Below are positions 46,301 to 57,722 of a DNA stretch of 64,000 nucleotides, piece after piece. The translations under genes and the position numbers were made by a program. Location: NCBI RefSeq assembly GCF_009905375.1, contig NC_133648.1, positions 91,886,631 through 91,950,630 of the forward strand, given 5' to 3'. The DNA comes from Apium graveolens. Lineage: Eukaryota > Streptophyta > Magnoliopsida > Apiales > Apiaceae. Below the pieces are notes generated by a model. It was not told the DNA's origin, did not search any database, and saw only the letters and a program-made list of their open reading frames with translations. Every line of letters starts with the position of its first letter. The first letter of the stretch is position 1.

Positions 46301-47593
46301 ACGGCCTTTTACCATACATGGAGAATTAAAATAGTCGGTGCCATATGGTCCGTGAATCATGTAATTCTTGACAGCTTCGTATCCAATCGGATCAATACTT
46401 GGATCGAGAATTTCGGCAGGCACCATTTTATCTATTTGGTTTGTAGTCTTGGGACGATCGTCTGGATGCAACCAAATTAGCATGTGAGCACGTGGCAATC
46501 CACGCTTTTGAAACTCTATGACGTGCACTACTGTAAAATGCCATGGTAATAACAAAAAAAATTAAAGATTTTCATAAATGCCCTGTTGAAAAATCACAAA
46601 GAGTTTGTAGTGGCAGTAAATGTGTAAAATTTAATACCTCCAATACAACGCCCAAAACAATATTTATTTTTGATTTGATCAAGCAGCTGGTGAACTTTCA
46701 TTTTAAATACCCTTGTAACCACATCGGGAGTGTCAATAACATCAACACCAGGTAGAAACTTTAACATTTGTTATATTTCAGGCCATTTTGTATTAGTGGT
46801 CATCGTAAGGAACAATGATGAGTGTCCAAGTGTTCGACAGATGGCCAGAGCGTCCTTAAAATACTGATTCATATACCTTTTACTACCAGTGAATGAAGCT
46901 GGTAAAATTGTTGCTCTGCCGATATTTTCAGGATTTCTATCACCCTTTTGTAGTGCATCTCGTATATTGTGGTACAGATCAGAATGAATTGTAGTATGGT
47001 AACCTCTGATCCAATCAAGTCTGTATTGCTCCATTGCAGTAAATGCATCAACCACATATTGCTGCCACAAACGACCTTCGAGATGTGGAGTCAGACTTGA
47101 GCATGCATGATTAAATCCATGGTAGTATGTAAATTTGAGAGGTTATTAATAAATATGTACTAAAACAAAGTGTTGAAATTGAATATACCTTTTGAAGGTC
47201 GTATCATGAGTTTATAATTGTAATACTCTTTCATCATGATGAATTCTCTCTCTCCCTTTTCATCTGGATCCTCATTATCGGTATAATGAGTCTTTTTGGG
47301 CTGTTTGTTATTAGGTCTATTTAAAGGGATTTGACGGTAAAATCCAATATCTCCATGAGGAAAAAGAATAGGATACTGTAGTTGCATAAATCATGGATTA
47401 GCTTCAGAAACCCTCTTTAATCCATTGGTTCTTAAATGGATTATTATATCCCTGCATCTTTTAGATTAGTCATCTATGATAATCAAACCGACCACTTCAT
47501 TCGATGGTCCAATATGGTTAGGTCGACCAGATGCTGAAGAAGAAGCTATTAGAACCAATCTAAATTCATCAACTGTATTCTGACTAATCCTTT
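43382..47593 (-). pseudogene. Helitron RepHel (Helitron_like_N replication initiator fused to PIF1-type helicase), intron-containing, broken
   Basis: Minus strand, N- to C-terminal: FRLVLIASSSASGRPNHIGP at the broken left edge; YPILFPHGDIGFYRQIP (47,387 down); LWQQYVVDAFTAMEQYRLDW; ATILPASFTGSKRYMNQYF; the Rep segment HVIEFQKRGLPRAHMLIWLH (about 46,470-46,530); KNYMIHGPYG...C..KGRCTKYFPK; YNSHTFFDDCGFLIYKRR. The PIF1 helicase follows with Walker A ESRGCGKT, Walker B LIIWDEAPM, GITIVFCGDFRQ, and a C-terminal AMTINKSQG and YVVISRVTRPEGLHILI, stop TGA at 43,382-43,384. At least four introns with GT/AG ends split it. The HUH motif reads R-A-H instead of H-x-H, Walker A has lost two glycines, and stops occur at several places (for example near 44,488, 46,043 and 47,395). 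The N-terminus is cut off at 47,593 by the Athila-like LTR. Confidence 0.85.
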
Positions 47594-48645
47594 TGTTAGT
47601 CGCTAAGCACGCGCTAATAATTCACGCAAGTATACGCGATCGCAAGTAATATCAAATTAATTCTAGTTCATTCCCACGGAGACTGGTTAGATTAAATTTG
47701 TGATTATGCACTTATGCAACAATGATATGGCTATTATTCAATGCTAAGACGAATAACAATTTGGGTTTTTATTATACTACGATTAACTATTGAGAATTAT
47801 ATTAGAGAACATTAACTAAGAGATTAAAGAGAGTTGAATAATATATGACACAAACATGGAATTCTAACTTCATTAAATACTTCATTCAATAGCCTTTTCG
47901 TTCTTAACCTTAGCATGTAATGGTGATGACACTAATCAGATAACACGAAACTGATAAACGCCAACTTTCATTGTACGAATACTATACTACCAGACATCCA
48001 CAAAAGAGATAGAAGCTGAATAGATGTTAATTATATTAAGATCCTATATGTCTATTGAATTTGACAATATAACGGTTTATTGTACAAGTTATCTATCGTG
48101 ATTACATAGGGCAAGTAAGATGGTTAAAATTACCTATGAATCATGTATAGCAATAACACACGAACCTATGCTAGCATGGCAAGTTCTAAATCCTTAAATT
48201 CACTGTTGCTTTATTAAGAATTAATACGCTATCTTATAAGTTCGCGATGCTCATAAGACGAATAAGCACAACCAATCCTAGGTTATCATACAATCACCAC
48301 ACACTAAGGCATCAAAATAAATCAACTAAAGAAATCCATAAATAAATCCGCTAGAACCCCACGATAACGATTAGCCCATAATCGGACTCATCATCAATGT
48401 GGGTTCCGATGAAAGCATGGTATAATAAATATAGTCTTTATACTAAATAAATAATAAACCAAGTACGAAACACGAGTATAGGTTCACGAATAAGAAAACT
48501 AGCATCCAAAGTTACAACTTAGAATAAAGAATCACAAGTATAAACTAGATCTTCTCCGCCTTCGTTGAATTGCGCTAAAACGGTCTTCTTACGCCTTCTC
48601 CTTGTGCTCTGGCACGTCTCCTTATGAAAAACGACCTTTATTTAG

Positions 48646-48656
48646 GTATATATAGC
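48646..48656 (-). promoter_or_regulatory. TATA box of the Athila-like LTR promoter
   Basis: The minus strand reads GCTATATATACC about 70-110 bp downstream of the GC-rich blocks and within U3. Confidence 0.6.
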
Positions 48657-48769
48657 AGCCCATGCATAGTAGATGTCCTCCAATCAAAAGCCCATAAGAA
48701 TCAGGATTTAAATTTCCTGACCCGGCGCGGCCGCGCGCTTGATCAGTGCGGGCGCGTTGTGTCTCTGTA

Positions 48770-49334
48770 TGTTACATAAATTTGTGATTTCATGTCTAAT
48801 CTGTTGTGTTTAGTTTCAGAACTTAATATCAGGACTTACTGGAAATCAGAACTTACTGAAGTCAGAATTTATATCAGAACTTAAGGCCGTCAGGATTTAT
48901 ATCAGGACTTAAGTGCGGGTACTTCAGAAAAGGAAAGCAGCTGATTTACAGGAAAGGATCGTGACTAAAACAATAGAAGATATGCATGGAGAGTTAGAAG
49001 ACTAAAAACTTGTAGAAGATAATATCTGATTGATATATTTTAAGAGACATAATTATATTCCATATCAATTAGAAGATATCTTGTAACTGTGTACTATATA
49101 AACACAGCTTAGGGTTTACACTATAAGTGTTATCATTCACGAGGAAGATTATACATTGTAACCTAGCAGCTCTTAGTGATATTGTTCATCACTGAGAGAG
49201 AACAATTGTTTTATTGTAACAAATTTTATTATATTGAATATACCTGATTACTGTTACATACTTGTGTTCGAAATCGATTTGTTTGTATAAACACTATATT
49301 CAACCCCCCTTCTATAGTGTTGTGTGACCTAACA
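48770..49334 (+). repeat. 5' LTR of Sirevirus B (565 bp)
   Basis: It starts TGTTACATAAATTTGTG and ends GTGTTGTGTGACCTAACA. A TATA-like CTATATAAACAC lies at about 49,093-49,106 and a C-run (AACCCCCC) near the end is typical of Sireviruses. GGACTT/AGAACTTA phrases are repeated in the first 170 bp. Confidence 0.93.
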
Positions 49335-49336
49335 AG

Positions 49337-49349
49337 TGGTATCAGAGCC
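49337..49349 (+). promoter_or_regulatory. Primer binding site (initiator-Met tRNA)
   Basis: TGGTATCAGAGCC starts two bases after the 5' LTR; it is the standard copia primer site. Confidence 0.92.
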
Positions 49350-49390
49350 TTTCTTTTAACACACATACAGTAAGATCCAAACAATCAATC

Positions 49391-51696
49391 ATGTTTGAAG
49401 AAACACAAACTCCAACCAAGCCCACCAAAACTTAAGATACTCAAAACACTCAAACCTACAGTCGATATGAGATAATTAGGGTTCCCATACTGAGACCATC
49501 TGAGTATCCTGTATGGAAAGTGAAGATGGCTATGTTTCTGGAAGCTACAGATCCTGAATACCTTGATAGAATTAATGAAGGACCATATAAGCCTACCAAG
49601 CTCTCTGTTGCAGTTGTTGATCAACCAACAAAGACCATACCAAAGGAGAAAGGTGAATACACACCTGAAGATATCTCATTAATTGCCAAGGATGCAAGGG
49701 TAAGGCATTTGCTGCATAGTGTAATTGATAATGTCATGTCAAACAGGGTAATTAGATGCAAGACTATAAAGGAGATATGGGATGCTTTGGAGACAAGATG
49801 CCAGGGAACTGATGCAATCAAAAAGAATAGGAAGACTATACTCACTTAAGAGTATGAGCACTTTGACTCAAAAGTTGATGAGTCATTAACTGATTTATAT
49901 GACAGGTTTTCCAAACTCTTGAATGATCTGTCACTTGTGGACAAGAAATATGATCTTGAAGATTCAAATCTAAAATTCCTTTTAGCTCTTCCTGAAAATT
50001 GGGATTTGAAGTCTACTACCATAAGATTTAACTATGAGCTTACTGAAACTACTCTTGATGAAATTTATGGTATACTCAAGACTCATGAACTTGAGATGGA
50101 TCAAAGGAGCAAGAGGCATGGAAGAAAGTCAAGGACAGTTGCTCTTAAAGCTGAGGAGGAATCTCCTAAAGTTGTTGTCTCAAAGAGGGGCAGAATCATC
50201 AGATTCTGATGTTGATGATTCAGAAACTGAAAGTTTACCTGAAGTGGATGTTGATGGAGAGATGATGCAACTGTGTGCTCTTATGGTGAAGGGTATCACA
50301 AAGATAGCCTACAAGAAATTCAGAAAGGGCAAGAAGTTTTTCAGGAAAGGTGGAAGTTCTGATAAGAAAGGGTTCAGAAAGTCTGAAGGCAAAGGAGGAA
50401 AGTCTGATAGAGGAGACAACTTAAATGTCAAATGCTACAATTATGGTGAAAGAGGCCACATATCTCCTGACTGCAAGAAAGAAAAAAGTGTTAAAGGCAA
50501 GGCACTTGTCACAAAGAAGAAAAGCTGGACAGACACTTCATATTCTGAAAATGAGGTGAACTATGCCTTGATGGCAAATGCTAATAGCAGTACTGACACT
50601 GCTGAATTGAATGTACCTCAAACAACTTTTGCTTTTCATAATGATGATATTACTGAGTTGAGATTATACCTTAAAACCATGTTCATTAGTTTTAGAGATC
50701 AGACTTTAACAAATGAAAGATTAACATCTGAAAGTCTTGCTCTTAGAAACAGAAATGACTACTTAGAAAAAGAGTTAGTTATGTTCCATCAAACTCAGAA
50801 AGAAAGAGATGATGCTTTGTATATTAGAGATGAAGTGCTAAAACTGAATAAATCTCTTAAATCTGAATTAGAAAAGGAAAGAGAAATCATCAAAACTTGG
50901 ACTAACTCTGGCAGAACAACTCAGAATATACTAAGTAGTGGAAACTGGAAATAGGGCTTAGGTTATGAAAATGATAAAGAAGAAAAGGAAACTGTGTCAT
51001 CTAAACCAAACTTTACCAGCAAAGTTGAAAAGGCTAAAGCTATTCCTGTTAAGTTTGTAGCAAAAACTATAATGTCTGATTCTGAAAAGATGATAGATTC
51101 TAGGACAAAAGTCAACTTCTGACAAATTAAAATAGGACAAACCACCTTCAGTAAACATAGGTTTATTGACTAAGAAGCAGCTTAAGCATAAGCTGAAAGA
51201 GATTAGAAATGTGAACAAGGTAAAGGAAGCTAGGAAAAATAGGAATGGAAAGGAAGGTGTGAATAAAAGCAATAATTATATGCCTGTTCCTAATGCTCCT
51301 AGAAAGAAATGCTATAATTGTGGAAACTCTAACCATCTTGCTTCTTTTTGCAGGAAAAATAAAGATATAAACTCTTTACCTCCTAGATCAGGAGTTAATA
51401 GTCAGTCTGTTAGGTTTAAACCACAAAATCCTTGTTTTCATTGTGGTAGTTTATGGCATTCCATTTATACTTGTAAGGAATATCATAGTTTGTACTATGA
51501 TTATTATCAAATAAAACCTTCTTTAAAGAAAGTTAGTGTAATTCCTTCTAGTGTAAATTCTGATGCAAAGTCTGATATAAAGTCTGATAAAAAGCATGTT
51601 AGCATAAACTCTGAAACTAAATCTGCTGCAAATGCTAACAAAATTAAAAAGTCCAAAGGATCCAAGCAAGTCTGGGTCCTTAAAGCTAACCAATAA
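49391..51696 (+). pseudogene. Sirevirus B gag, frameshifted
   Basis: The ATG at 49,391 opens MFEETQTPTKPTKT and meets TAA at 49,433-49,435, then the same frame continues (YPVWKVKMAMFLEATDPEYL, EIWDALETRCQGT, FDSKVDESLTDLYDRFSKLL) with TAA at 49,847-49,849, to about 50,209. The next part is in the +1 frame up to 50,954, and the last third is again shifted (51,166-51,696). Three CCHC-type zinc knuckles are visible. The first (from 50,433) reads C-Y-N-Y where the second Cys is expected; the second (from 51,310, CYNCGNSNHLASFC) and third (from 51,433, CFHCGSLWHSIYTC) keep all metal ligands. A coiled-coil-like stretch lies between the first and second knuckle. Long gags like this are usual in Sireviruses. 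Confidence 0.85.
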
Positions 51697-51699
51697 TGG

Positions 51700-52094
51700 C
51701 CTTTGTGATTGCAGGGCAACAGGAAGAACATCCTAGTTCTGGACAGTGGGTGTTCAGGACATATGACTGGAAATAAATCCCTGCTATCAGACTTTGTGGA
51801 GAAAGCTGGCCCAGGAATTTCTTATGGAGATGGAAACATGGGAAAGACTCTAGGATATGGCAATATCAATCTTTGGAATGTCATCATTGAAATAGTAGCT
51901 CTTGTCTCAGGACTTAAACACAATCTGCTAAGTATGAGTTAAATCTGTGACAGAGGTTATCATGTGGATTTCTTTGAAGAATACTATGAAGTTCTAAGTA
52001 ATTCTACAGGAAAAGTGGTTCTGAAAGGTTACAGACATGGTAACATATATGAAGCCAGACTTTCAAAAACTCTGATGGTTCTGCAATCTGTCTG
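51700..52094 (+). pseudogene. Sirevirus B protease and start of GAG-pre-integrase region
   Basis: LVLDSGCSGHMTGN contains the Asp-Ser-Gly active site in its DSGC form with the following H-M-T-G, as in other Sireviruses. The frame goes on with DFVEKAGPGISYGDGNMGK and LVSGLKHNLLSMS to a TAA near 51,940, then a frame change before the integrase frame that starts by 52,095. Confidence 0.85.
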
Positions 52095-53210
52095 TTGAGT
52101 AGAGAATCAATTAAAGAAAGTTGGAATTGGCACAATAGACTCTCTCATTTAAATTTCAACAACATAAATGAGCTAGTAAAGAAAGATCTTGTGAGAGGAC
52201 TGCCAAAATCAGTATTTGCTCCTGATGGCCTTTGTGATTCATGTCAAAAGGCAAAACAAAGAACATCTTCATTCAAGAGCAAAATTGAATCCTCAATTCT
52301 TGAGCCTTATCACTTACTGCATGTTGATCTATTTGGTCCATTCAATGTCATGTCAATTGCAAAGAAGAAATATGCTATGGTTATAGTGGATGAGTTCACA
52401 AGATACACTTGGGTGTATTTCTTGCACAAGAAGAATGAAACTGTATGTACTCTAACTGATCATATCAGACAGCTGGATAAGTTGGTCAAAGATTCTGTTA
52501 AAATAATAAGAAGTGATAATGGCACTGAGTTCAAGAATTCAATCATGGAAGAGTTCTACAAAGAGCATGGAATAAAGCAGGAATTTTCTGCACCTGAAAC
52601 TCCACAGCAAAATGGAGTTGTAGAAAGAAAGAACATGACTTTCATTGAAGCTGCACGAACTATGCTTGATGAAGCAAAGCTACCAACCTACTTTTGGGCT
52701 GAAGTTATGCAGACTGCTTGTTTTACATAGAATGCTACACTCATAAACAAGCATGGAAAAACGCCATATGAGATGGTGAAGAAAAAGAAGCCAAATCTGA
52801 AATACTTTCATATATTTGGATGCAAGTGTTTTGTTCTTAAGACTCATCCTGAACAGCTGTCAAAATTTGATCTAAAAGCTGATGAAGGAATTTTTGTTGG
52901 ATATCCACTTTCCACAAAAGCCTTTAGAGTCTACAATTTAAGAACAAGGGTTGTCATGGAATCTATCAATGTCTCTTTTGATGATAAAAAGATTACTGGA
53001 CTTGAAGATTTCAATGATCATGATCAGCTGAGATTTGAAAATGAAGATTTAAATTCTGATTCTGTAAATTCTGATGACCTAAGTCCTGATCCTGTAAGTT
53101 CTGACGGGATAAATTCTGATGTCATTGAAACTGTGGTAACTACTCCAAGGGAAAATGCACTTGTTCAGGGGGAGCAAGCTAATGATCCTACCACATCTCA
53201 AGACTCTTAA
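52095..53210 (+). pseudogene. Sirevirus B integrase
   Basis: The zinc-binding H-x4-H-...C-x2-C is seen as WHNRLSHLNF and LCDSCQKAKQ. The catalytic core has VDLFGPFNV, then IRSDNGTEFK and VVERKN, giving the D, D and E residues with normal spacing. TAG at 52,728-52,730 interrupts the frame just before the C-terminal region (GKTPYEMVKKKKPNLKYFHI, FGCKCFV). Downstream the sequence turns into acidic NSD-rich repeats and hits TAA at 53,208-53,210. Three GGGGGAG tracts (about 53,168, 53,353 and 53,396) lie in the linker to reverse transcriptase. Confidence 0.88.
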
Positions 53211-54386
53211 GAAGCATCAGAACCTGTCACTGGCTTTTCAAATTCTGATTCATCAAGTTCTGATGAACCAAACTCTGATAATTCTGGAAACTTTGATTCT
53301 TCAATTCCTGAAGAATCCAACTCAAATTCTGAAATTTCAGAGAGCATAACTTCAGGGGGAGCATTAGAAAATGCTGATGGAGACAGTATGGATCATGGGG
53401 GAGAATCCAGTTGTAGAGATCAACTTCCATCTGCAAGGAAGTGGACTAAGGCACATACACCTGACTTAATAATTGGAGATCCTGAAGCAGGTATCAGAAC
53501 TAGAACAGCAACATCAAATGAATGTCTCTATCACTCCTTTCTATCTTAGACTGAACCAAAGAAAGTGGATGAAGCTCTTCAAGATGCTGATTGTGTACAA
53601 GCAATGCAAGAAGAGTTAAATGAATTTGAAAGAAATAAAGTCTGGACCCTAGTGCCAAGACCAAAAAACAGATCCATTGTTGGCACAAAATGGGTGTTCA
53701 GAAACAAAACTGACAGTGATGGCATAATTACAAGAAACAAAGCAAGGCTGGTTGCTAAAGGTTACTCTCAATAGGAGGGTATTGACTATGATGAAACATT
53801 TGCTCCAGTTGCTAGATTAGAAGCCATAAGAATCTTTTTGGCTTATGCTGCTCACAAGAAGTTCAAAGTCTTTCAAATGGATGTGAAAAGTGCTTTTCTC
53901 AATGGAGAATTAGAAGAAGAGGTATATGTTGAACAACCTCCAGGCTCTGTAGATCTAAAATTTCCAAATCATGTCTACAGGCTTGACAAAACACTTTATG
54001 GCCTTAAGCAATCTCCAAGAGCATGGTATGAGACTTTAGCTCAATTCCTTCTGGAAAGTGGATTTAACAGAGGCACAATTGATAAAACACCGTTCTACCT
54101 CAACCATGGAAAGGACTTACTTTTGGTACAGATATATGTTGATGATATCACCTTTGGTTCTACAAATGCCAAACTCTGTGAAAGGTTTGCAAAGCTAATG
54201 CAGTCAAGATATCAAATGAGTATGATGGGAGAACTTAGCTATTTTTCTGCGACTTCAAGTCAAGAAAACTTAAGAAGGTACTTTCATAAATCAATCCAAG
54301 TACACCAGAAATTTACTCAAGAAGTTTGGAATGCAAGAAAGTTCAACTACAACAACTCCCATGGCCACTGCAACCAAGTTAGATAA
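53211..54386 (+). pseudogene. Sirevirus B linker and reverse transcriptase
   Basis: The frame of integrase continues with stops. Reverse transcriptase begins with DEALQDADCVQAMQEELNEF, WTLVPRPKNRSIVGTKWVFR, KARLVAKGYSQ, then TAG at 53,772-53,774, then [40 protein letters not shown], and the intact catalytic YVDD at 54,135-54,146. A frameshift near 54,246 (after GELSYF) breaks the last part; the frame used by RNase H starts by 54,331. Confidence 0.88.
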
Positions 54387-55092
54387 AGATACTGGAGCAT
54401 CAGTAGATATTACTAACTACAGAGGTATGATTGGCTCTTTACTCTATTTAACTGCAAGTAGACCTGATATCATGTATGCTACCTGTCTTTGTGCAAGATT
54501 TCAGGCTGATCCAAGAGAACCTCATCTAACAGCTGTAAAAAGAATTTTCAAGTACCTCAAGGGTACAGCTGATCTAGGATTGTGGTATCTTAGAGAATCA
54601 GATTTTAAGCTAGTAGGTTACTTAGATGCAGATTTTGCAGGATGCAAAATAGACAGGAAAAGCACTAGTGGAAGCTGCCAATTTCTTTGAGGCAGATTGG
54701 TTACTTGGTTTAGCAAGAAACAGAAATCAATTTCCACATCAACTGCAGAAGCAGAATATATTGTTGCAGGAAGCTGTTGTGCACAGATTCTTTGGATGAA
54801 GAATCAGTTACTGGACTATGGGTTAGAATTTTCTAAAATACCCATTTACTGTGATAATCAAAGTGCTATTGATATGATAGGTAATGCAGTTCAACATTCA
54901 ATGTCAAAGCACATCAGCATTAGGTACCATTTCATAAGGGAACATGTGATGGAAGGTACAGTGGAATTGCATTTTGTCCCAACAGATCAACAACTAGCAG
55001 ATATCTTCACAAAACCACTATGTGAAGCTACTTTTACAAGACTGGTAAATGAACTTGGAATTGTTTCAGGTTCTTTCTCAAAATCTATTTAG
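54331..55092 (+). pseudogene. Sirevirus B RNase H
   Basis: [20 protein letters not shown] (end of the reverse transcriptase connection), then YLTASRPDIMYATCLCARFQ, LVGYLDADFAGCKIDRKSTS, with TGA at 54,688-54,690, then VTWFSKKQKSISTSTAEAEY, YCDNQSAIDM, HISIRYHFIREHV and DQQLADIFTKPL. The acidic residues of the RNase H active site (D in DADFAG, E in AEAEY, D in CDNQSA) are present. It stops at TAG 55,090-55,092. Confidence 0.88.
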
Positions 55093-56420
55093 TTTATGTT
55101 CTCATGCATCAGACTTTATGATCAGTGTTTACATATTATCTAATTTTCATGTAATCTGTGCTTAAATTGTAATATATTAAATACTGATTGTTATCTGATA
55201 TGATTCTGTATACTCTGATAGTGTTTTGAATGTTCTGTGACTATTCAATCCAATGAGGATTATTTGTTAGATGCTAACTTAGTAGTCTTTAACAAACTGT
55301 GAATCCCATGTTTGAATTAGTTGTTTATGTGGAAATCCATAACACAAGCAAACTCTGATTTTGATCTTAGTCAAATTTACTTTGTGTATCTTATTACTAA
55401 GTCACAAACTAGATTATTGTTTCTTATCTGTCAAATTCTGATGTCAGTAAATCTTAAGGATGAACTACATGCTTGATAAGCCTCACTTATCTGAAGAAAA
55501 CAAAAGAAAAGAAAATTGAAGTCAGGTACTCCTTTGAGATCTAGAGTAAATATGTGAAAGGGAAGACCCAAGTGCATTGCTGGTATTAAGTTATATGCAT
55601 TAGAAATGCTAATAAATTTTTCTTGGTGACTTTTCATATTCTCTGATTACTGGAGAAATACTTTGATAATAGCATAAATTCTGATAGCAGTTGTGACTCA
55701 TTTACACTGAGAAGCCACTGTAAAAAGAATGTCAAAAGATGCATAAAATGAGCACAAACAGTTGAGGTGGACTCTTGCATAAACTAATTCTATAGTAGAC
55801 TTCACAATTAAAGACATATTTTCAACACTTTTCTTAGTTATGCCTTATTTCTAAGATATACTGAAGTTTATTAGACTTTAATCATTTTCTGATTATTTGC
55901 AAATGCACACACTATCACTCCATATGAATGATGAAAATTATTGTGGTGATTAAGTTTTTTTTGACAAACAGTTAAGTATTATTTGCATAAATTATGAGGA
56001 CAAGTTCTGATGAAATTTCTGATGATTAAACTCTGAAGAAACCAGTTAGTATTTCTATGAAGAATCACAGATACAGTCATTCACTTTTTGAGTACAGAAG
56101 CCATGTTTTGATGACCATTAAATTCTGATAATAGTCAAGTTCTGATGTAACTCCTGATGGAAACTCTGATGGTTACGTGGCATTATTTAATTGGCTTATT
56201 TTTAGTATTTACTGTAACGGTTATATTTTGTCACAAAATAATTAAGTGAGATAAAAACAGTGATAATCATTTGGTTTATGGGTTGCGTATGTGTTTTGAT
56301 AACAACATGTGAGCAATAGTTACTGCATGTTTACCATGCCCACTCATTACTTTTTGACTGTTTCCATTCTGCCAGGTGTAAAAAAACTGTCCTGCTTCAC
56401 AAAATTGACCGTTGTCACGT
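55093..56420. other. Spacer between RNase H and the downstream ORF of Sirevirus B
   Basis: 1.3 kb with no gene. TCTGATG and TCTGATA words recur, as in the flanking ORFs. The end of the stretch carries GTCACGTGGAG (an ACGT-core, G-box-like site) just before the TATA box. Confidence 0.6.
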
Positions 56421-56595
56421 GGAGTGTATAAATAAGAGAGTTAAAAGATTTTACAATCTTTTACCTACTATCTTTTATTTTCTAAACTCTCTTATTCTCT
56501 CTCTCACCCTCTAATATTCTCTGAAGCTTTTTCTTACAGGAATTTTAACAAACACCTTGTGAACACACATTTTCTCACTTATTTTTTTTTACAGA
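56413..56595 (+). promoter_or_regulatory. Internal promoter and leader of the downstream ORF (Sirevirus B)
   Basis: GTCACGTGGAGTG is followed by GTATAAATAAG (TATA at about 56,426-56,434) and a CT-rich leader (CTCTCTCTCACCCTCT) running about 160 bp to the ATG at 56,597. A T-run plus ACAG just before the ATG could also be a splice acceptor, so the ORF might be expressed from its own promoter or by splicing. Confidence 0.55.
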
Positions 56596-56596
56596 A

Positions 56597-57472
56597 ATGG
56601 CACCCAAAGATCTAATCTATGATGTAGCCAAGTTTGTTCCTAATACCTACATGGCTATTCTTTCTAAGGACGAGGCTCCTTCAAAACTTTATTTCGTCCA
56701 AGACTTTCTTGCTCGAAGTGAAATAGGCTATGCACTGACCCAACCCCAGGTTCTTTTAGGCAAGAAAATAATGGAGTTTTGGAGGTCAGGAGTTTATGAT
56801 GATGGTGGAAAGGATGGGTCCCCAAGTATTATCTTTACAATATGGGAGGATGAGCATGTGGTGACCTTGTCAACTGTTCGACAAGCACTACATTTGCTAG
56901 AAAATTGCACTTTTAATTCAACAGTTGAGGAGCCAGATCTTCAACAAATGATGGCAAATCTGGGCTATGAAAAGTCTTCGGAAAAGCTGGGACAATTGAA
57001 GAGACCTCACATCAGGAGGGAGTGGAGTTTCTTCTTTGACTGTATTACTAAAGCTTTTGCCAACAAGTGTACAAACTTTGATGTTATACCCATAATGAGT
57101 CAGCAAATTGGGTATGCCCTTTTGAATCAAACACATTTTGATTATGCAAGTGTTGTTTTAGGGTTTATTGGTGATAAGATGAAAGAATGTAGCAATATAG
57201 TCTATTTTGCTAGATTTTGTCAACTTATTTATACTTTCTGTTGTCCTGGTACACCACAAAACTGTAGTGAGACAATTGACCCTTTTAAGTTACACAAAAG
57301 GGCTTTCACTGACTTATTATCTACTGATAATAAGAAGACTGTACTAAGACCCCTCCAAATTCCTCAATCAGTCAAACAGTTCTTGGTAAATTCTGACCCT
57401 CTCACATACAGTACCATATATCCTGATATAGAACCATCTCAACCTCCATCAGCACCTACAACTAATACATAA
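56597..57472 (+). CDS. Sirevirus B downstream (env-like) ORF, first part, 291 residues
   Basis: The ATG lies in AGAAATGGCACCC context. The protein is MAPKDLIYDVAKFVPNTYMA..., a globular-looking domain with FLARSEIGYALTQPQVLLGK, GSPSIIFTIWEDEHVVTLST and REWSFFFDCITKAF, then a Pro/Ser-rich end at TAA 57,470-57,472. The style resembles the N-terminal domain of other plant retroelement downstream proteins, but I cannot name a family and see no signal peptide or clear membrane segment, so 'env-like' is positional only. The reading frame continues in another phase at 57,723. Confidence 0.6.
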   Translation: MAPKDLIYDVAKFVPNTYMAILSKDEAPSKLYFVQDFLARSEIGYALTQPQVLLGKKIMEFWRSGVYDDGGKDGSPSIIFTIWEDEHVVTLSTVRQALHLLENCTFNSTVEEPDLQQMMANLGYEKSSEKLGQLKRPHIRREWSFFFDCITKAFANKCTNFDVIPIMSQQIGYALLNQTHFDYASVVLGFIGDKMKECSNIVYFARFCQLIYTFCCPGTPQNCSETIDPFKLHKRAFTDLLSTDNKKTVLRPLQIPQSVKQFLVNSDPLTYSTIYPDIEPSQPPSAPTTNT

Positions 57473-57722
57473 CCAGCTCAAACTTCTCAACCACAACCTA
57501 CCATCAAAATATATTTTCAACCAGCTCAATCATCTCAACCATCAGTACCTACCATCAGAACCTTACCTCTCAAAACCAACCCAACCTCTGGTACTTCTCA
57601 AAACCAAACCAACACAAGCTCAATATGAAGAAGCTGAGGAAGGGGATCAGGAATCTCTGATCTCACAAGAACCAATTATCATTAAAGTCCTTCCAGAACC
57701 TAAAGACACTATTCATGACACA

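Larger units (their letters stand above)
27846..47593 (-). mobile_element. Large Helitron with RepHel, three RPA-like genes and two B3-domain gene copies (5' end outside or beyond nested insertions)
   Basis: The minus-strand 3' end is inferred at 27,846: hairpin CGCGC-GTA-GCGCG, then about 12 bases, then CTAG, with T as the next base. The RepHel pseudogene lies on the same strand at 43,382-47,593, so the polarity agrees: RepHel, RPA, further RPA-like copies, 3' end. The visible part is 19.7 kb. Its 5' end is cut off by the Athila-like insertion at 47,594 and should lie to the right of the window. Plant Helitrons normally carry RepHel and often RPA1-like genes. Two B3 genes are not a standard part and look like cargo. 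If another undetected 3' end lies between 37.8 and 43.3 kb, the B3 genes would fall outside the element. Confidence 0.6.
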
